A stretch of DNA of 64,000 nt from Anaerolineales bacterium (GTDB taxonomy: Bacteria; Chloroflexota; Anaerolineae; Anaerolineales; Villigracilaceae), in the NCBI GenBank assembly GCA_015075725.1, contig JABTTV010000001.1, positions 496,001-560,000 on the forward strand. The letters run 5' to 3'. A model generated the notes under the pieces. That model worked only from the letters and a program-made list of their open reading frames with translations. It had not been told where the DNA came from and searched no databases. This document shows positions 17,375-25,731 of the stretch, in pieces. A program made the translations under genes and the position numbers. How positions within the stretch are numbered: the first letter of the stretch is position 1; each line of letters starts with the position of its first letter.

Positions 17375-18205
17375 TCATAACTTTCTCAAAAACCATTTTC
17401 CCGAGACAACTTCGTTTATATCGCGCGCAAAATCGCCCGCGGTAGCGTAACGGTCGCCGGGGTCCTTCGCCATCGCCTTTGCCACCACCTCCTGCCACAC
17501 GGCGGGAATATTCCCCTTGATCGTGCGGATGTCGGGTATGGGAAGCTCGACATGGGCGTTGATCAATGCAGTGGTCGAACTGCCGGAGTAGGGCAACTGC
17601 CCGGTCAACAAACGGTAGAGGGTCACGCCCAGGGCATATACATCCGAACGGCCGGTCAGTTGCCTCCCCTGAACCTGTTCGGGACTCATATAAGCAGGCG
17701 TGCCCACCAGCCACTCGCCTTCCTCATCCTTGAAGGATTTGGAGGTCGCGATCCCAAAATCGGAGAGGAAGGCTTCGCCCGATGAATCGAAGAGGATGTT
17801 GGACGGCTTGATATCGCGGTGGATGATCCCTTTTGCGTGCGCCGCATCCAGCGCATCGGAAACGCGCTTGAGAATATGCGCCATCTCCGTCATTTTCAGT
17901 TCGCCCTTTTGGATCTTATCCTGCAGACTCCCGCCAGACATGTAACGCATGACGATGTACGGCTGCTGCCCATGCCAGCCAAAATCATAAATGGGCACGA
18001 TGCAGGGATGTTCCAAAGCCGCGATGATCTCCGCTTCGTTCTGGAAAAAGTCTCGATACACCTCGTCCAATGTCCGGCTGTACATCAGGACTTTGACCAC
18101 AACCTGCCTCTGAATATAAGGATCTTTCGCAAGAATGATCACGCCCATCCCGCCTGTCGCCAGTTCAGATTCGACCTCATACCGTCCAATCTTGGTTACG
18201 TTCAT
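17375..18205 (-). CDS. Soluble Ser/Thr protein kinase
   Basis: 276 aa, a kinase domain only. IGRYEVESELATGGMGVI is the glycine loop, VVVKVLM the ATP-binding Lys, IIHRDIKPSNILFD the catalytic loop, SDFGIA the metal-binding motif and YMSPEQVQGRQLTGRSDVYALGVTLY the activation segment end and helix F. This is the Hanks-type PknB-like group. Unlike most bacterial homologues it lacks a transmembrane segment and sensor domain. Start at the ATG at 18205; upstream in-frame sequence overlaps the next gene and is not kinase-like. Targets unknown. Confidence 0.9.
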   Translation of the reverse strand: MNVTKIGRYEVESELATGGMGVIILAKDPYIQRQVVVKVLMYSRTLDEVYRDFFQNEAEIIAALEHPCIVPIYDFGWHGQQPYIVMRYMSGGSLQDKIQKGELKMTEMAHILKRVSDALDAAHAKGIIHRDIKPSNILFDSSGEAFLSDFGIATSKSFKDEEGEWLVGTPAYMSPEQVQGRQLTGRSDVYALGVTLYRLLTGQLPYSGSSTTALINAHVELPIPDIRTIKGNIPAVWQEVVAKAMAKDPGDRYATAGDFARDINEVVSGKWFLRKL

Positions 18206-18248
18206 CTCTGCTCTCCGGGGGTTCTTTGATAAATGTTTGGCGTTGGAG

Positions 18249-18632
18249 TCATTCCCAGTCGATGGGCTGACGACCCGCAAACCCCGCCTCGACCTCGTGC
18301 CAGAACTGGATACTGTCCTCGTTGTATTTCCAACACAGATAAATGAGTCTGCCATCCTTCATCGCCGGGAAATCGATCAATCCACTGGCAAGGTCCTTGA
18401 CCTCGATTCCCATATCCTGAAGACGGTGCAGGATGGCATCGAGCCGGTCGAAATCAGGCAATATTTTGCTCAATTCAGGATTACCCCCGTTCCCCGCAGA
18501 TTTTTCCACCACCGACCAGATCTCGGGCTGATGCGAACGAATCCGCTCCCCGATCTTCATCAACTCATCCACCATCGGTCTCACGATCTCCAGCAGATTA
18601 TTGGCTTCTTTGGGGGTGTAATACTTTGGCAT
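18249..18632 (-). CDS. DUF2203 family protein
   Basis: 127 aa. It begins PKYYTPKEANNLLEIVRPMVDELM, continues as two long helices, and ends in GLIDFPAMKDGRLIYLCWKYNEDSIQFWHEVEAGFAGRQPID. The conserved Phe/Pro-Asp and LCW...E...FWHE..GF..R segments are diagnostic of DUF2203. Function unknown. It lies 43 nt upstream of the kinase start codon on the same strand, so co-expression is likely. ATG at 18632 gives the family-typical N-terminus. Confidence 0.85.
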   Translation of the reverse strand: MPKYYTPKEANNLLEIVRPMVDELMKIGERIRSHQPEIWSVVEKSAGNGGNPELSKILPDFDRLDAILHRLQDMGIEVKDLASGLIDFPAMKDGRLIYLCWKYNEDSIQFWHEVEAGFAGRQPIDWE

Positions 18633-18733
18633 GGCTGGCAGTATACACGTAAACAGGTCAAAAAGTAAACAAGGACCCGGGCTGTCCTGCAACACTCGTG
18701 TCCTTGTTACATGTCCGTTGTCGCGCTCTCGCT

Positions 18734-18946
18734 TTATGCCGGGATTGCCGTGTATCCCTTCCTCTTTACCGCCGCAACAATCTCATCATCGTTCAATTTT
18801 GATTCGTCGTATTCGATGGCCATCTCCAGCTTGTGATAGCTGGCGTTGATCTCTTTCACGCCGTCGAGGTCGTCTTCCAACGACTCGATCTTCATCGCGC
18901 AATTGGTACAGCTCATATCTGGGATCTTGAAGGTTTTTTTGATCAT
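18734..18946 (-). CDS. HMA-domain metal-binding protein
   Basis: 70 aa. A single heavy-metal-associated domain: KTFKIPDMSCTNCAMKIESLEDDLDGV with the CxxC, then a ferredoxin-like betaalphabetabetaalphabeta pattern ending GYTAIPA. Such proteins carry Cu(I). It is the last gene of the leftward copper cluster that starts with csoR, separated from the TauE/SafE gene by a purine/pyrimidine hairpin. It differs in sequence from the CopZ at 23634-23852. Confidence 0.85.
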   Translation of the reverse strand: MIKKTFKIPDMSCTNCAMKIESLEDDLDGVKEINASYHKLEMAIEYDESKLNDDEIVAAVKRKGYTAIPA

Positions 18947-18961
18947 AGGGAGTTCTTTCCT

Positions 18962-19001
18962 CTTTCTTCTTTCCTCAATGATGAAAGAGGAAAGAAGAAA
19001 G
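18962..19001. repeat. Purine/pyrimidine inverted repeat
   Basis: A perfect 15-bp inverted repeat (CTTTCTTCTTTCCTC at 18962-18976; complement at 18987-19001) with a 10-nt loop. It is asymmetric in composition, all pyrimidine on one arm and all purine on the other. It lies between the TauE/SafE gene and the HMA gene and may act as a weak terminator or processing site that lowers HMA expression. Confidence 0.6.
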
Positions 19002-19006
19002 AAAGC

Positions 19007-20200
19007 TTATTGATTTTCAAAAACGATCTGCCCAGTGTACATGCCCATGGAACAGGTGAAGAACAGAGTGGAGCCTGCTTCTTGCGCAGGGATGCTCACT
19101 TGTACAGTGCCAGTATCGGGCAGGAGTTGATAGAAGTTCAAATCAGGGATGACGAAGTCACGGGCACAGGAGTAGGTATTGTTCGTGACGAGATTCAAGG
19201 TGAGGTCTTTGCCTGCGGGTGCGCGGAGGATGCCGGGAGAATATCCGTTATTTTGCACGTTGAGGACGATTTCGCCATCTTTGGCAGGGACGGCTGGAGC
19301 GGCAACTTCGGCTTGTGGGGCGAACCAGTTCCGGGTCATGTTTTGAAGCGAGAAGGGGGAACCCATCAGGTTGAGTCCGCTATCGAGGGTATAAATCCCC
19401 AAAACCAAAACCACAGCCGCAACAAATCGCATGAAGAATTTTTCGAGCTTTGCGCCGAGTTCGGTGGTGAGGTAGGCAACGATGAAGAAGACCGGGCTGG
19501 TGCCGAGCGTGAAGGCGAACATGAGCGCCGCGCCCACGAGTGCGCTGCCCGTGCCGAGGGCGGTTGCCATCATGGCTTGGGTCACGCCGCAGGGGATGAA
19601 GACGGTGAGCAAGCCAAGAAATAAAGGCGTTGCTGTGTCCGCCCCTTTGGCTGTTCTGCGGATATAACGCGTGATGAACTTGGGCGGCTCGATGGAAAAG
19701 TAACGAAAAATCGGGTGGACGTTGAACATGCGCAGTGCATTACCCACCATAAATATGCCAATGGCGAGCAAAAGCAAGGCACGGGTCATGGGGCTGAAGG
19801 TCAGATACGAACCGACCCAGCCCAATAAAGCGCCGAGCAATGTATATGCAACCAATTTGGAAACGAGGAAAAGTGAAATGGGAAGTGCGGAGTTGGTGCG
19901 TGGTGCGGGCTGTTTTGATTTTTTATGCCCGACCTGCCCGGCATAATCCTGCTCGATCTGGTGGGCAAGCGAGCTGGCAAGCAGACCACCCTGCACGGCA
20001 AGACAACTCAGCCCGCCCGTGGTGAGACCGGTAATGAATGCAACCGTCAACTGGCTCATTAAGCCAGAGTCGGCGGCGATGTTAACGGAATTCGTGTTTG
20101 ATTGAAAGACGATCATGGCAATCGAAACTGCCAGAAATACAACACCGATCATCACGATGATGACCGGGTCGACGGATGGTTTGTTCTGTTTTTGGCTCAT
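19007..20200 (-). CDS. TauE/SafE-like membrane protein fused to a cupredoxin domain
   Basis: 397 aa. One N-terminal hydrophobic helix, then a six-helix TauE/SafE (COG2836, UreH-like) domain: AFITGLTTGGLSCLAVQGGLL, LFLGLLTVFIPCGVTQAMMA and LGTSPVFFIVAYL, with conserved Cys/Pro-Cys positions. A C-terminal cupredoxin-like domain (about 300-397) has CARDFVIPDL and FTCSMGMYTGQIVF as likely copper ligands. COG2836 proteins often sit in copper clusters and are implicated in copper handling for cytochrome oxidase. Here the location, between copper chaperone genes, supports a role in copper delivery or export. Confidence 0.8.
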   Translation of the reverse strand: MSQKQNKPSVDPVIIVMIGVVFLAVSIAMIVFQSNTNSVNIAADSGLMSQLTVAFITGLTTGGLSCLAVQGGLLASSLAHQIEQDYAGQVGHKKSKQPAPRTNSALPISLFLVSKLVAYTLLGALLGWVGSYLTFSPMTRALLLLAIGIFMVGNALRMFNVHPIFRYFSIEPPKFITRYIRRTAKGADTATPLFLGLLTVFIPCGVTQAMMATALGTGSALVGAALMFAFTLGTSPVFFIVAYLTTELGAKLEKFFMRFVAAVVLVLGIYTLDSGLNLMGSPFSLQNMTRNWFAPQAEVAAPAVPAKDGEIVLNVQNNGYSPGILRAPAGKDLTLNLVTNNTYSCARDFVIPDLNFYQLLPDTGTVQVSIPAQEAGSTLFFTCSMGMYTGQIVFENQ

Positions 20201-20297
20201 GCAACCTCGATAAGTTCAAATCATAAAATCAAATGATTAGCAAGTTGTGAGAAATTTAGAGGTGCGAAGCGACTGCCTCGCACCTCTGATCATATTC

Positions 20298-20807
20298 TTA
20301 TCGTTGTCCACCATCCCAAACGACGAACGGCATGTTGATGACAACACCGGGCTGTTCGATGGTCAATTCACCGGCGGCTTCGGCGGCAAGGACATCATCG
20401 ACATGAGTCAATTCACGGGCTTTGGATTCATCCGTCCAGGTAATGACGTTGAGGCGGCGAAGTGGAGTGTATCCGTCGCTTCCGGGCGGGTTATCAAAAA
20501 CATCTGCCTGGAAACCGAAAGGGCCATCGCCAGCGATGCCATTGGTGAAGACGTACACGTTCGCCAGGGATTCATCGGGCACATTTGCCAGCGACGGCAC
20601 CAAAATGACCGGTGACTTCATCATGTCGGTGAGGGTTTGCGCCACACCAGGGTCGGAAGTTTCAGTATGGACGAAGTAGATCTCTTTGCCGTCTGCCCAG
20701 GCTTTCCCGGCGGGCAATTCCGCTTTAGGCATTTCAGCGGTCTGCGGGGCGCAGGCAGTCAATGTGAGGAGTACGACTGCGAGAAGAAGAACAGATATTT
20801 TTTTCAT
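20298..20807 (-). CDS. Copper-cluster lipoprotein (DUF7482-like)
   Basis: 169 aa. A lipoprotein signal peptide ends at TLTACAPQ. The mature part (GKAWADGKEIYFVHTETSDPGVAQTL..., then VYVFTNGIAGDGPFGFQADVFDNPPGSDGYTPLRRLNVITW) is one compact beta-rich domain. I recognise it as a type found near copper and multicopper proteins, but no reaction is known to me. The mature protein has no Cys. The ATG at 20807 follows AAGGAAACCTTTAAC. It belongs to the leftward copper operon, between the YHS and TauE/SafE genes. Confidence 0.65.
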   Translation of the reverse strand: MKKISVLLLAVVLLTLTACAPQTAEMPKAELPAGKAWADGKEIYFVHTETSDPGVAQTLTDMMKSPVILVPSLANVPDESLANVYVFTNGIAGDGPFGFQADVFDNPPGSDGYTPLRRLNVITWTDESKARELTHVDDVLAAEAAGELTIEQPGVVINMPFVVWDGGQR

Positions 20808-20832
20808 GTTAAAGGTTTCCTTTTCAATGGGT

Positions 20833-21057
20833 CTATTTTGATTCGGGTGTTTCATCCTCAAGTGGATGTTCCACCTCACCCGCCATGAACGCTTCTGGTG
20901 CACTCAAAAACGCTTTCAAGCAGGCTTGGTTACAAAAATAGACTCTCTCTCCATTGAACATCGCGCTTGGGTAAGCCGATGGGTCTTTCAGGGTTCCGCC
21001 GCAAGCAGATTTGGTTATGGGGAATTGGTGATTGGTAATTGGAGATTCACTGTTCAT
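20833..21057 (-). CDS. YHS-domain metal-binding protein
   Basis: 74 aa as drawn. The core DPSAYPSAMFNGERVYFCNQACLKAFLSAPEAF is a YHS (TRASH-like) domain, with an earlier Cys (SACGG) and the FCNQAC pair forming the metal site. These domains bind soft metals and are frequent next to CopA ATPases. The N-terminal segment SESPITNHQFPITK is encoded by a repeat-like AT-rich stretch (see 21019-21102), so the real start is uncertain and may lie further downstream. It lies between copA and the lipoprotein gene. Confidence 0.7.
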   Translation of the reverse strand: MNSESPITNHQFPITKSACGGTLKDPSAYPSAMFNGERVYFCNQACLKAFLSAPEAFMAGEVEHPLEDETPESK

Positions 21058-21098
21058 TGTTCATTGCTCGCTATTCACCATTCACTATTCTCTATTCA

Positions 21099-23579
21099 CT
21101 AAATTTTCACACCGCGCAACCGCAAACTATTCGTCACCACGAAGACACTGCTGAACGCCATTGCGGCGGCGGCGAGCATCGGGTTCAAATATCCGAGCAT
21201 CGCGGCAGGGATCAAGATCACGTTGTAAATGAACGCCCAGAACAGATTCTGTTTGATGGTCGTGACCGTCTTGCGAGACAAACTGATGGCACGTGAAACA
21301 CCGCGCAGGTCACCGCTCATCAAGGTCACAGGGGCAGCCGCCATGGCAACATCGGTGCCAGTGCCGATCGCGAGTCCGACATCCGCTTGCGCAAGAGCCG
21401 GAGCATCATTCACACCGTCACCCACCATAGCTACTACATTTACGGTTTTCGATTTTTGATTTTCGATTGCACCTTGTAATTTCTTGACCTCAGCTGATTT
21501 ACCTTCAGGAAGAACTTCGGCAAGAACCGTATCGACACCAACCTGCTTTGCAATCGCTTCAGCAGTTTTTTGGTTATCGCCGGTGATCATCGCAACTTTC
21601 AAGCCCATCTTGTGCAGATCGGCGATCGCATCTTTCGAGCTATCCTTGATGGTATCTGCCACGGCAATGACTCCTGCCGCAGTGTTATCAATCGCAACCA
21701 ACATGGCTGTCTTAGCTTCAGATTGGAGGCGCGTCACTTCGGATTCAAGATTGCCTAACGAGATTCCTCTCGCCTCGAACATTCTCTTGTTCCCAACCAT
21801 CACGCTTCTTCCTTCGACCTCGGCTTGAACGCCATGCCCAGCCTCAGCCTTGAACCCAGCCGGTTCGACCAAACTCAACCCGCGAGTGGTCGCTTCCGCC
21901 CAGATCGCTTCCCCAAGCGGATGCTCAGAACCTTTTTCCACAGAGGCAGCCAGGCGCAGCAATTCATCTTCTTTCCACTTTCCACTTTCCACTACAATAT
22001 CTGTCACTGCTGGCTGACCCTTCGTGATCGTCCCGGTCTTATCCAACACAACGACACTAACTTTGCCAGCGCGCTCGAGCGCTTCACTATTTCTAAAGAG
22101 GATGCCCGCTTCGGCGCCTTTGCCCGTTCCAACCATGATGGCGGTCGGGGTAGCGAGTCCCATCGCACACGGACAGGCAATGACCAGCACAGCCACCATG
22201 TAAATGAGCGCGCGGGTGAAGTTATCGATATCCGAATTGATCGGCAAGGTGGGACCAAAGAAGTACCAACCGAAAAACGTCAGCAAGGCAATGACGATGA
22301 CGATGGGAACAAATACGGCTGAGACTTGATCCGCCATTTTTTGAATGGGCGCTTTGCTGCCTTGCGCATCTTCCACTAACTTGATGATCTGCGCCAGCGC
22401 GGTTTCTTTTCCAACTTTGGTGGCTTCGAATTTGAGCATGCCCAACTTGTTGAGCGTTGCACCAATGACCGGGTCACCGGGCTTCTTTTCAACCGGCAGC
22501 GACTCACCCGTCAACATGGATTCATCGAGGGTGCTGCGACCTTCCACCACCACCCCATCGACCGGCACTTTCTCGCCCGGCTTCACCATCACCACATCGC
22601 CCACGCGGACATCGTCCACGGGGATTTCAGTTTCCACGCCCTCACGAACAACGCGGGCGGTCTTGGCACGCAGACCCATCAACTTCTTGATGGCTTCAGA
22701 GGTGCGTCCCTTGGCACGGGCTTCGAGGAACTTGCCCAACTTGATGAGCGTGATGATGACCGCCGCCGTCTCGTAGTAGACATGTCCCATCAGCCAGCCA
22801 AAGGTGATCGGCAGGGAGTAAAAGAACGCGGCGGATGTTCCCATTGCGATAAGCACATCCATGTTGGCAGACTTATTGCGGATCGCTTTGAAAGCGCCAA
22901 CATAATATTGCCAGCCGACATAGAACTGAACCGGCAATGCCAATAACAGCATCAGCCAGCCAAACCACGGAAGGGTGTCACGCATGCCTGCCATGGTGGT
23001 ATTGGTGTAAACAAAATCGGGAAGCAGCCCGAAGTCTTTGCTCATGGAAAGAACAAAGAGCGGGACTGTAAATATCAAACCAATGATGAGCAGACGGCGT
23101 TGTTCGTTGATCTCATGTTCGCGCGCCATCGCTTCGGCATCTTCTGCCGCACCGCCCAGTTCCATCGCTTCGAATCCAGCGGCGGAGACTGCCCGGCGTA
23201 ATTCAGCTTGCGAAATAATCGTCGGCACGTACTTGACGCGTGCCTTTTCAGTTGTAAAAGTTACTTGCGCTTCAAGAACACCATCGAGTTTGGTGAGAGC
23301 TTTTTCAAGACGGCGGGCATCGTTGTCATCAGACAAACGCTTGATGACGAGATCCGCTTCACCAGTGGCGACCCCGTACCCGGCGCGGTTGACGCGGGCG
23401 ATGAAATCGCCTAATCCCAGTTTGGATGCGTCAAAGTCCACGGTAGCGCGTTCGGAGGAGAGATTCACCACGGCATTATCCACGCCGTCGAGTTTCTTCA
23501 GATTGCGCTCCACGGTGGCAACGCAGTTGGCGCAAGTCATGCCGGTGATGGGGAGTGTGAGTTGCTTTGTTTCAGTCAT
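21099..23579 (-). CDS. copA: Copper-translocating P1B-type ATPase
   Basis: 826 aa. HMA domain 1 has GMTCANC; a second HMA-like fold (about 75-145, [18 protein letters not shown]) lacks the CxxC and is degenerate. Eight hydrophobic helices follow, with [10 protein letters not shown] (actuator), [11 protein letters not shown] (membrane copper site), DKTGTITKG (phosphorylated Asp), GSEHPLG and [16 protein letters not shown]. This is a Cu(I) exporter of normal length. The hinge before GDGVND contains a short extra stretch ([10 protein letters not shown]) encoded by AT-rich repeat-like DNA. ATG at 23579 chosen as it begins the HMA domain; expressed with copZ and csoR. Confidence 0.95.
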   Translation of the reverse strand: MTETKQLTLPITGMTCANCVATVERNLKKLDGVDNAVVNLSSERATVDFDASKLGLGDFIARVNRAGYGVATGEADLVIKRLSDDNDARRLEKALTKLDGVLEAQVTFTTEKARVKYVPTIISQAELRRAVSAAGFEAMELGGAAEDAEAMAREHEINEQRRLLIIGLIFTVPLFVLSMSKDFGLLPDFVYTNTTMAGMRDTLPWFGWLMLLLALPVQFYVGWQYYVGAFKAIRNKSANMDVLIAMGTSAAFFYSLPITFGWLMGHVYYETAAVIITLIKLGKFLEARAKGRTSEAIKKLMGLRAKTARVVREGVETEIPVDDVRVGDVVMVKPGEKVPVDGVVVEGRSTLDESMLTGESLPVEKKPGDPVIGATLNKLGMLKFEATKVGKETALAQIIKLVEDAQGSKAPIQKMADQVSAVFVPIVIVIALLTFFGWYFFGPTLPINSDIDNFTRALIYMVAVLVIACPCAMGLATPTAIMVGTGKGAEAGILFRNSEALERAGKVSVVVLDKTGTITKGQPAVTDIVVESGKWKEDELLRLAASVEKGSEHPLGEAIWAEATTRGLSLVEPAGFKAEAGHGVQAEVEGRSVMVGNKRMFEARGISLGNLESEVTRLQSEAKTAMLVAIDNTAAGVIAVADTIKDSSKDAIADLHKMGLKVAMITGDNQKTAEAIAKQVGVDTVLAEVLPEGKSAEVKKLQGAIENQKSKTVNVVAMVGDGVNDAPALAQADVGLAIGTGTDVAMAAAPVTLMSGDLRGVSRAISLSRKTVTTIKQNLFWAFIYNVILIPAAMLGYLNPMLAAAAMAFSSVFVVTNSLRLRGVKI

Positions 23580-23593
23580 TGAAACTTCCTTAT

Positions 23594-23626
23594 AGACCTG
23601 ACAGGTTTTCAAAACCTGTCAGGTCT
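23594..23626. repeat. Perfect 33-nt palindrome between copZ and copA
   Basis: Arms of 16 bp (AGACCTGACAGGTTTT at 23594-23609; complement at 23611-23626) around one base. It would form a very stable hairpin in the copZ-copA transcript. The core AGGTCTG/CAGACCT is echoed in a smaller palindrome at 39161-39175. It may be a dispersed intergenic repeat, and may tune copA expression relative to copZ. Confidence 0.8.
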
Positions 23627-23633
23627 TAGTAAC

Positions 23634-23852
23634 TTACAAAGTGATCAAACCTTCGGCGGGGTAATTGATCTCGGCGAGCAGCGCCTTGATCTTCGCTTCA
23701 TCAGCAGGGGCATCGAAGGTGATGGTCACTTTCTTGGTGGCTTCTTCTGCCTTCACGGATTGGACGCCCTGCAATTCGCCGACTTCCATTTCGATGGTGT
23801 GGGTGCAATGTCCGCAATGGATCGCGGGAACGGAATAAGTTACTGTGGTCAT
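23634..23852 (-). CDS. copZ: CopZ-type copper chaperone
   Basis: 72 aa. A single HMA domain: TYSVPAIHCGHCTHTIEMEVGELQGVQSV with His-Cys-Gly-His-Cys, then VTITFDAPADEAKIKALLAEINYPAEG. The extra His residues around the CxxC are typical of CopZ variants. It should pass Cu(I) to the CopA ATPase encoded 55 nt downstream and to other copper sites. The normal length and MTTV start support the coordinates. Confidence 0.9.
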   Translation of the reverse strand: MTTVTYSVPAIHCGHCTHTIEMEVGELQGVQSVKAEEATKKVTITFDAPADEAKIKALLAEINYPAEGLITL

Positions 23853-23876
23853 GAGTTTTCTCCTTGAATTTGGTTT

Positions 23877-24287
23877 TTATTTGACAATTAATTCGCCCGT
23901 CATACCGGCATCGAGATGACCGGGAACGGAGCAAATAATTTTATACGTACCAGGCTGGGTGGGTGTAAAGCGCAGCACACTCGTTTCACCAGATCCGGTG
24001 GCGGTATGCAGGTCGAACTCTGCATGCTGGTCAGACATATCATGCCCGCTCATCGAGCCTTCCGTTGAAACATCTTTCGCTGGAATGACTTCGATCGCAA
24101 AGTCGTGCTCGATCGCGCCATCGTTGACGAGGGTGATCTCCACGGGCTGCCCCGCCGTTACCGTGATGCTGGCTGGTTCAAAGGCAAATTCGCTCATGGT
24201 CACGGTGACCTTGGAGACAGACTGCCCTCCCGCACACGCGGAAAGAAGAACCGCCAGAAAAACGGGTAATACTTTCTTGATCGCCAT
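23877..24287 (-). CDS. Cupredoxin lipoprotein
   Basis: 136 aa. The lipoprotein signal ends at LLSACAGG. The mature domain is a blue-copper fold: FAFEPASITVTAGQPVEITLVNDGAIEHDFAI (first His), a Met/His-rich loop (MSGHDMSDQH), and the C-terminal ligand loop CSVPGHLDAGM (Cys, His, Met). It probably carries electrons or binds copper on the outer face of the membrane; it could donate electrons to NirK or the oxidase, or buffer copper. ATG at 24287 follows TAGGAG; the first gene after csoR in the copper operon. Confidence 0.85.
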   Translation of the reverse strand: MAIKKVLPVFLAVLLSACAGGQSVSKVTVTMSEFAFEPASITVTAGQPVEITLVNDGAIEHDFAIEVIPAKDVSTEGSMSGHDMSDQHAEFDLHTATGSGETSVLRFTPTQPGTYKIICSVPGHLDAGMTGELIVK

Positions 24288-24309
24288 TTCTATCAACTCC
24301 TAGAGGGAT

Positions 24310-24579
24310 TTAAACTTTCGTGGACATTTCGAACACTTCAGTGATTTCCTTCAGAACCCGTTCACGTTCCTTCTTATCGCTGCCCTGAATGGCAGTCGTG
24401 ACACAGGAGTTCAGGTGCCCCTCCAGGATCTGTGTGCTGACCTTATTTAACGCCGCTTCGACCGCCTGTATCTGCCGAATAACGTCGATGCAGTATGCGT
24501 CCTCTTCCACCATGCGGATGACTCCGCGCAGGTGCCCTTCCACTGTCTTCAATCGCCTGAGTGTGCTTTCATTATCCAT
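24310..24579 (-). CDS. csoR: CsoR/FrmR-type copper-sensing repressor
   Basis: 89 aa. RLKTVEGHLRGVIRMVEEDAYCIDVIRQIQAVEAALNKVSTQILEGHLNSCV contains the CsoR C-H-C copper triad (Cys in DAYC, His in EGHLNSC, Cys in NSC). The all-alpha fold and length are normal. CsoR represses copper genes until Cu(I) binds. A classic G/C-tract palindrome lies 42 nt upstream of the start. Longer upstream in-frame starts pass through that operator and are rejected. Confidence 0.9.
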   Translation of the reverse strand: MDNESTLRRLKTVEGHLRGVIRMVEEDAYCIDVIRQIQAVEAALNKVSTQILEGHLNSCVTTAIQGSDKKERERVLKEITEVFEMSTKV

Positions 24580-24620
24580 GGTTACCTCTATATTCCAGAT
24601 ACAGAATTCAGTATTTCTCT

Positions 24621-24640
24621 TACCCCCCCCCAGGGGGGTA
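24621..24640. promoter_or_regulatory. CsoR operator
   Basis: TACCCCCC-N4-GGGGGGTA is a perfect 8-bp inverted repeat in the style of known CsoR operators. It lies between csoR (leftward) and the Crp/Fnr gene (rightward, start 24721), so it could affect both; effect on csoR and the copper operon is the stronger inference. The C-run is also a place where sequencing errors occur. Confidence 0.8.
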
Positions 24641-24720
24641 GGGGTATCTCCACTATAAAGGAAACCCCTTCCACCTGTCAAGTAGACAATTGTCATCGGA
24701 TTGGGGTGTAAAATGACGGG

Positions 24721-25419
24721 ATGGAAATTTCACCCAAAGACCTCAAACAGGTCGTCATTTTTGAGAACGCCACCAACGACGACCTTGTACTTTTCTTGAA
24801 AAACGGGATTACCCGTTCGATGGAAGAGGGCGGATATTTCTTTTTACAAGGAGACGAAGCGACTTACCTGTACATCCTCACCGGCGGACAGGTCAAATTG
24901 ACCCAGTCAAACCCCAGCGGACAGCAGGTCAACTTGCGGACGATCTACCCGTGGCAGATGTTCGGCGCATTGGGAGCTGTCAGAACCGACGGGGCCACCT
25001 ACCCTGCATCAGCCCAAGCCCTCGAGGACAGCACGGCTCTTGCCGTCCCCAGCCTGTTCATGCGCTCCATGATGGAAACTCGTCCCTATCTCTCATTCGA
25101 ATTAATGAAATTGATGACCTCTTACATTCAGGAAATGCAGGCTCGTTACCGCGAACTTGCCACAGAAAAGGTCGAGCAAAGAGTTGCCAACGCATTGATC
25201 CGCCTGGCAGGGCAATCAGGCACGAAGCCCGGAAAAGAGGCGGGGGTCGAATTATTCTTCTCCCGGCAGGACCTGGCGGAGATGACCGGCACCACGCTGT
25301 ACACGGTCAGCCGTCTCCTCAGCGATTGGGAACGGAAGGGCATTATCAAGACCGGCAGGGAAAAGATCATCGTTCTGAAACCTCACGACCTGGTGCGAGT
25401 AGCGGAGGGATTTGCATAG
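24721..25419 (+). CDS. Crp/Fnr family regulator
   Basis: 232 aa. N-terminal cyclic-nucleotide-binding-like beta roll (GGYFFLQGDEATYLYILTGGQVKL), long dimer helix, and winged helix (FSRQDLAEMTGTTLYTVSRLLSDWERKGII). The N-terminal Fe-S Cys cluster of FNR is absent, as in Dnr/NnrR-type nitrogen-oxide regulators; the cAMP-binding Arg pattern is not evident either. Its position just before nirK and nirS suggests it controls them, and a TGTGA-N6-TCACG box lies upstream of nirS. Effector unknown. Confidence 0.85.
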   Translation: MEISPKDLKQVVIFENATNDDLVLFLKNGITRSMEEGGYFFLQGDEATYLYILTGGQVKLTQSNPSGQQVNLRTIYPWQMFGALGAVRTDGATYPASAQALEDSTALAVPSLFMRSMMETRPYLSFELMKLMTSYIQEMQARYRELATEKVEQRVANALIRLAGQSGTKPGKEAGVELFFSRQDLAEMTGTTLYTVSRLLSDWERKGIIKTGREKIIVLKPHDLVRVAEGFA

Positions 25420-25500
25420 GGCGTTGGATGCAATGGGTCGACTTGCATTTGTGATAATTTGCGCCAGCGCAAAGACGGTTTGGGAGGATTGCGATATTCT

Positions 25501-25719
25501 ATGCTCATGCTGAACGATGATTCTGAGATTTCCAATACCCAAGTCGAAACTGTTTTGAAATCCGCCCCCAAAGCCTTTCGCTTCTTTTTGGACTGGCACA
25601 CGGCTTGCGCGGGCTGCGGGTTTGCGCGGTTTTGTACGTTGGGAGATGTCGTCAATGCATATCAGCTTGACGAAAAGAAGTTCCTGCAAGAAGCAAAAGA
25701 CTTAGTCGTTCAAATTTAA
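25501..25719 (+). CDS. Small DUF1858-like CxxC protein
   Basis: 72 aa. SNTQVETVLKSAPKAFRFFLDWHTACAGCGFARFCTLGDVVNAYQLDEKKFLQ is a short helical domain of DUF1858 type, with a CAGCGFARFC cluster (CxxCxxxxxC). The Cys cluster could bind metal or an Fe-S centre, or act in thiol redox. It lies 81 nt after the Crp/Fnr gene and 12 nt before nirK, so it is probably in the same transcript and serves nitrite respiration or NO detoxification. A GGAGG at 25483-25487 precedes the ATG at 25501; 25507 is an alternative. Confidence 0.65.
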   Translation: MLMLNDDSEISNTQVETVLKSAPKAFRFFLDWHTACAGCGFARFCTLGDVVNAYQLDEKKFLQEAKDLVVQI

Positions 25720-25731
25720 AAGGAGTTTTGA

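Noticed and set aside
18962..19001. Rho-independent terminator
   Set aside because: A perfect stem, but its arms are purine/pyrimidine only and it lacks a clear T-run in the direction of transcription, so it is listed as a repeat.
25440..25480. A CRP-like box upstream of nirK (TTGTGATAATTTGCGCC)
   Set aside because: Only the left half-site TGTGA is present; the right half does not match.
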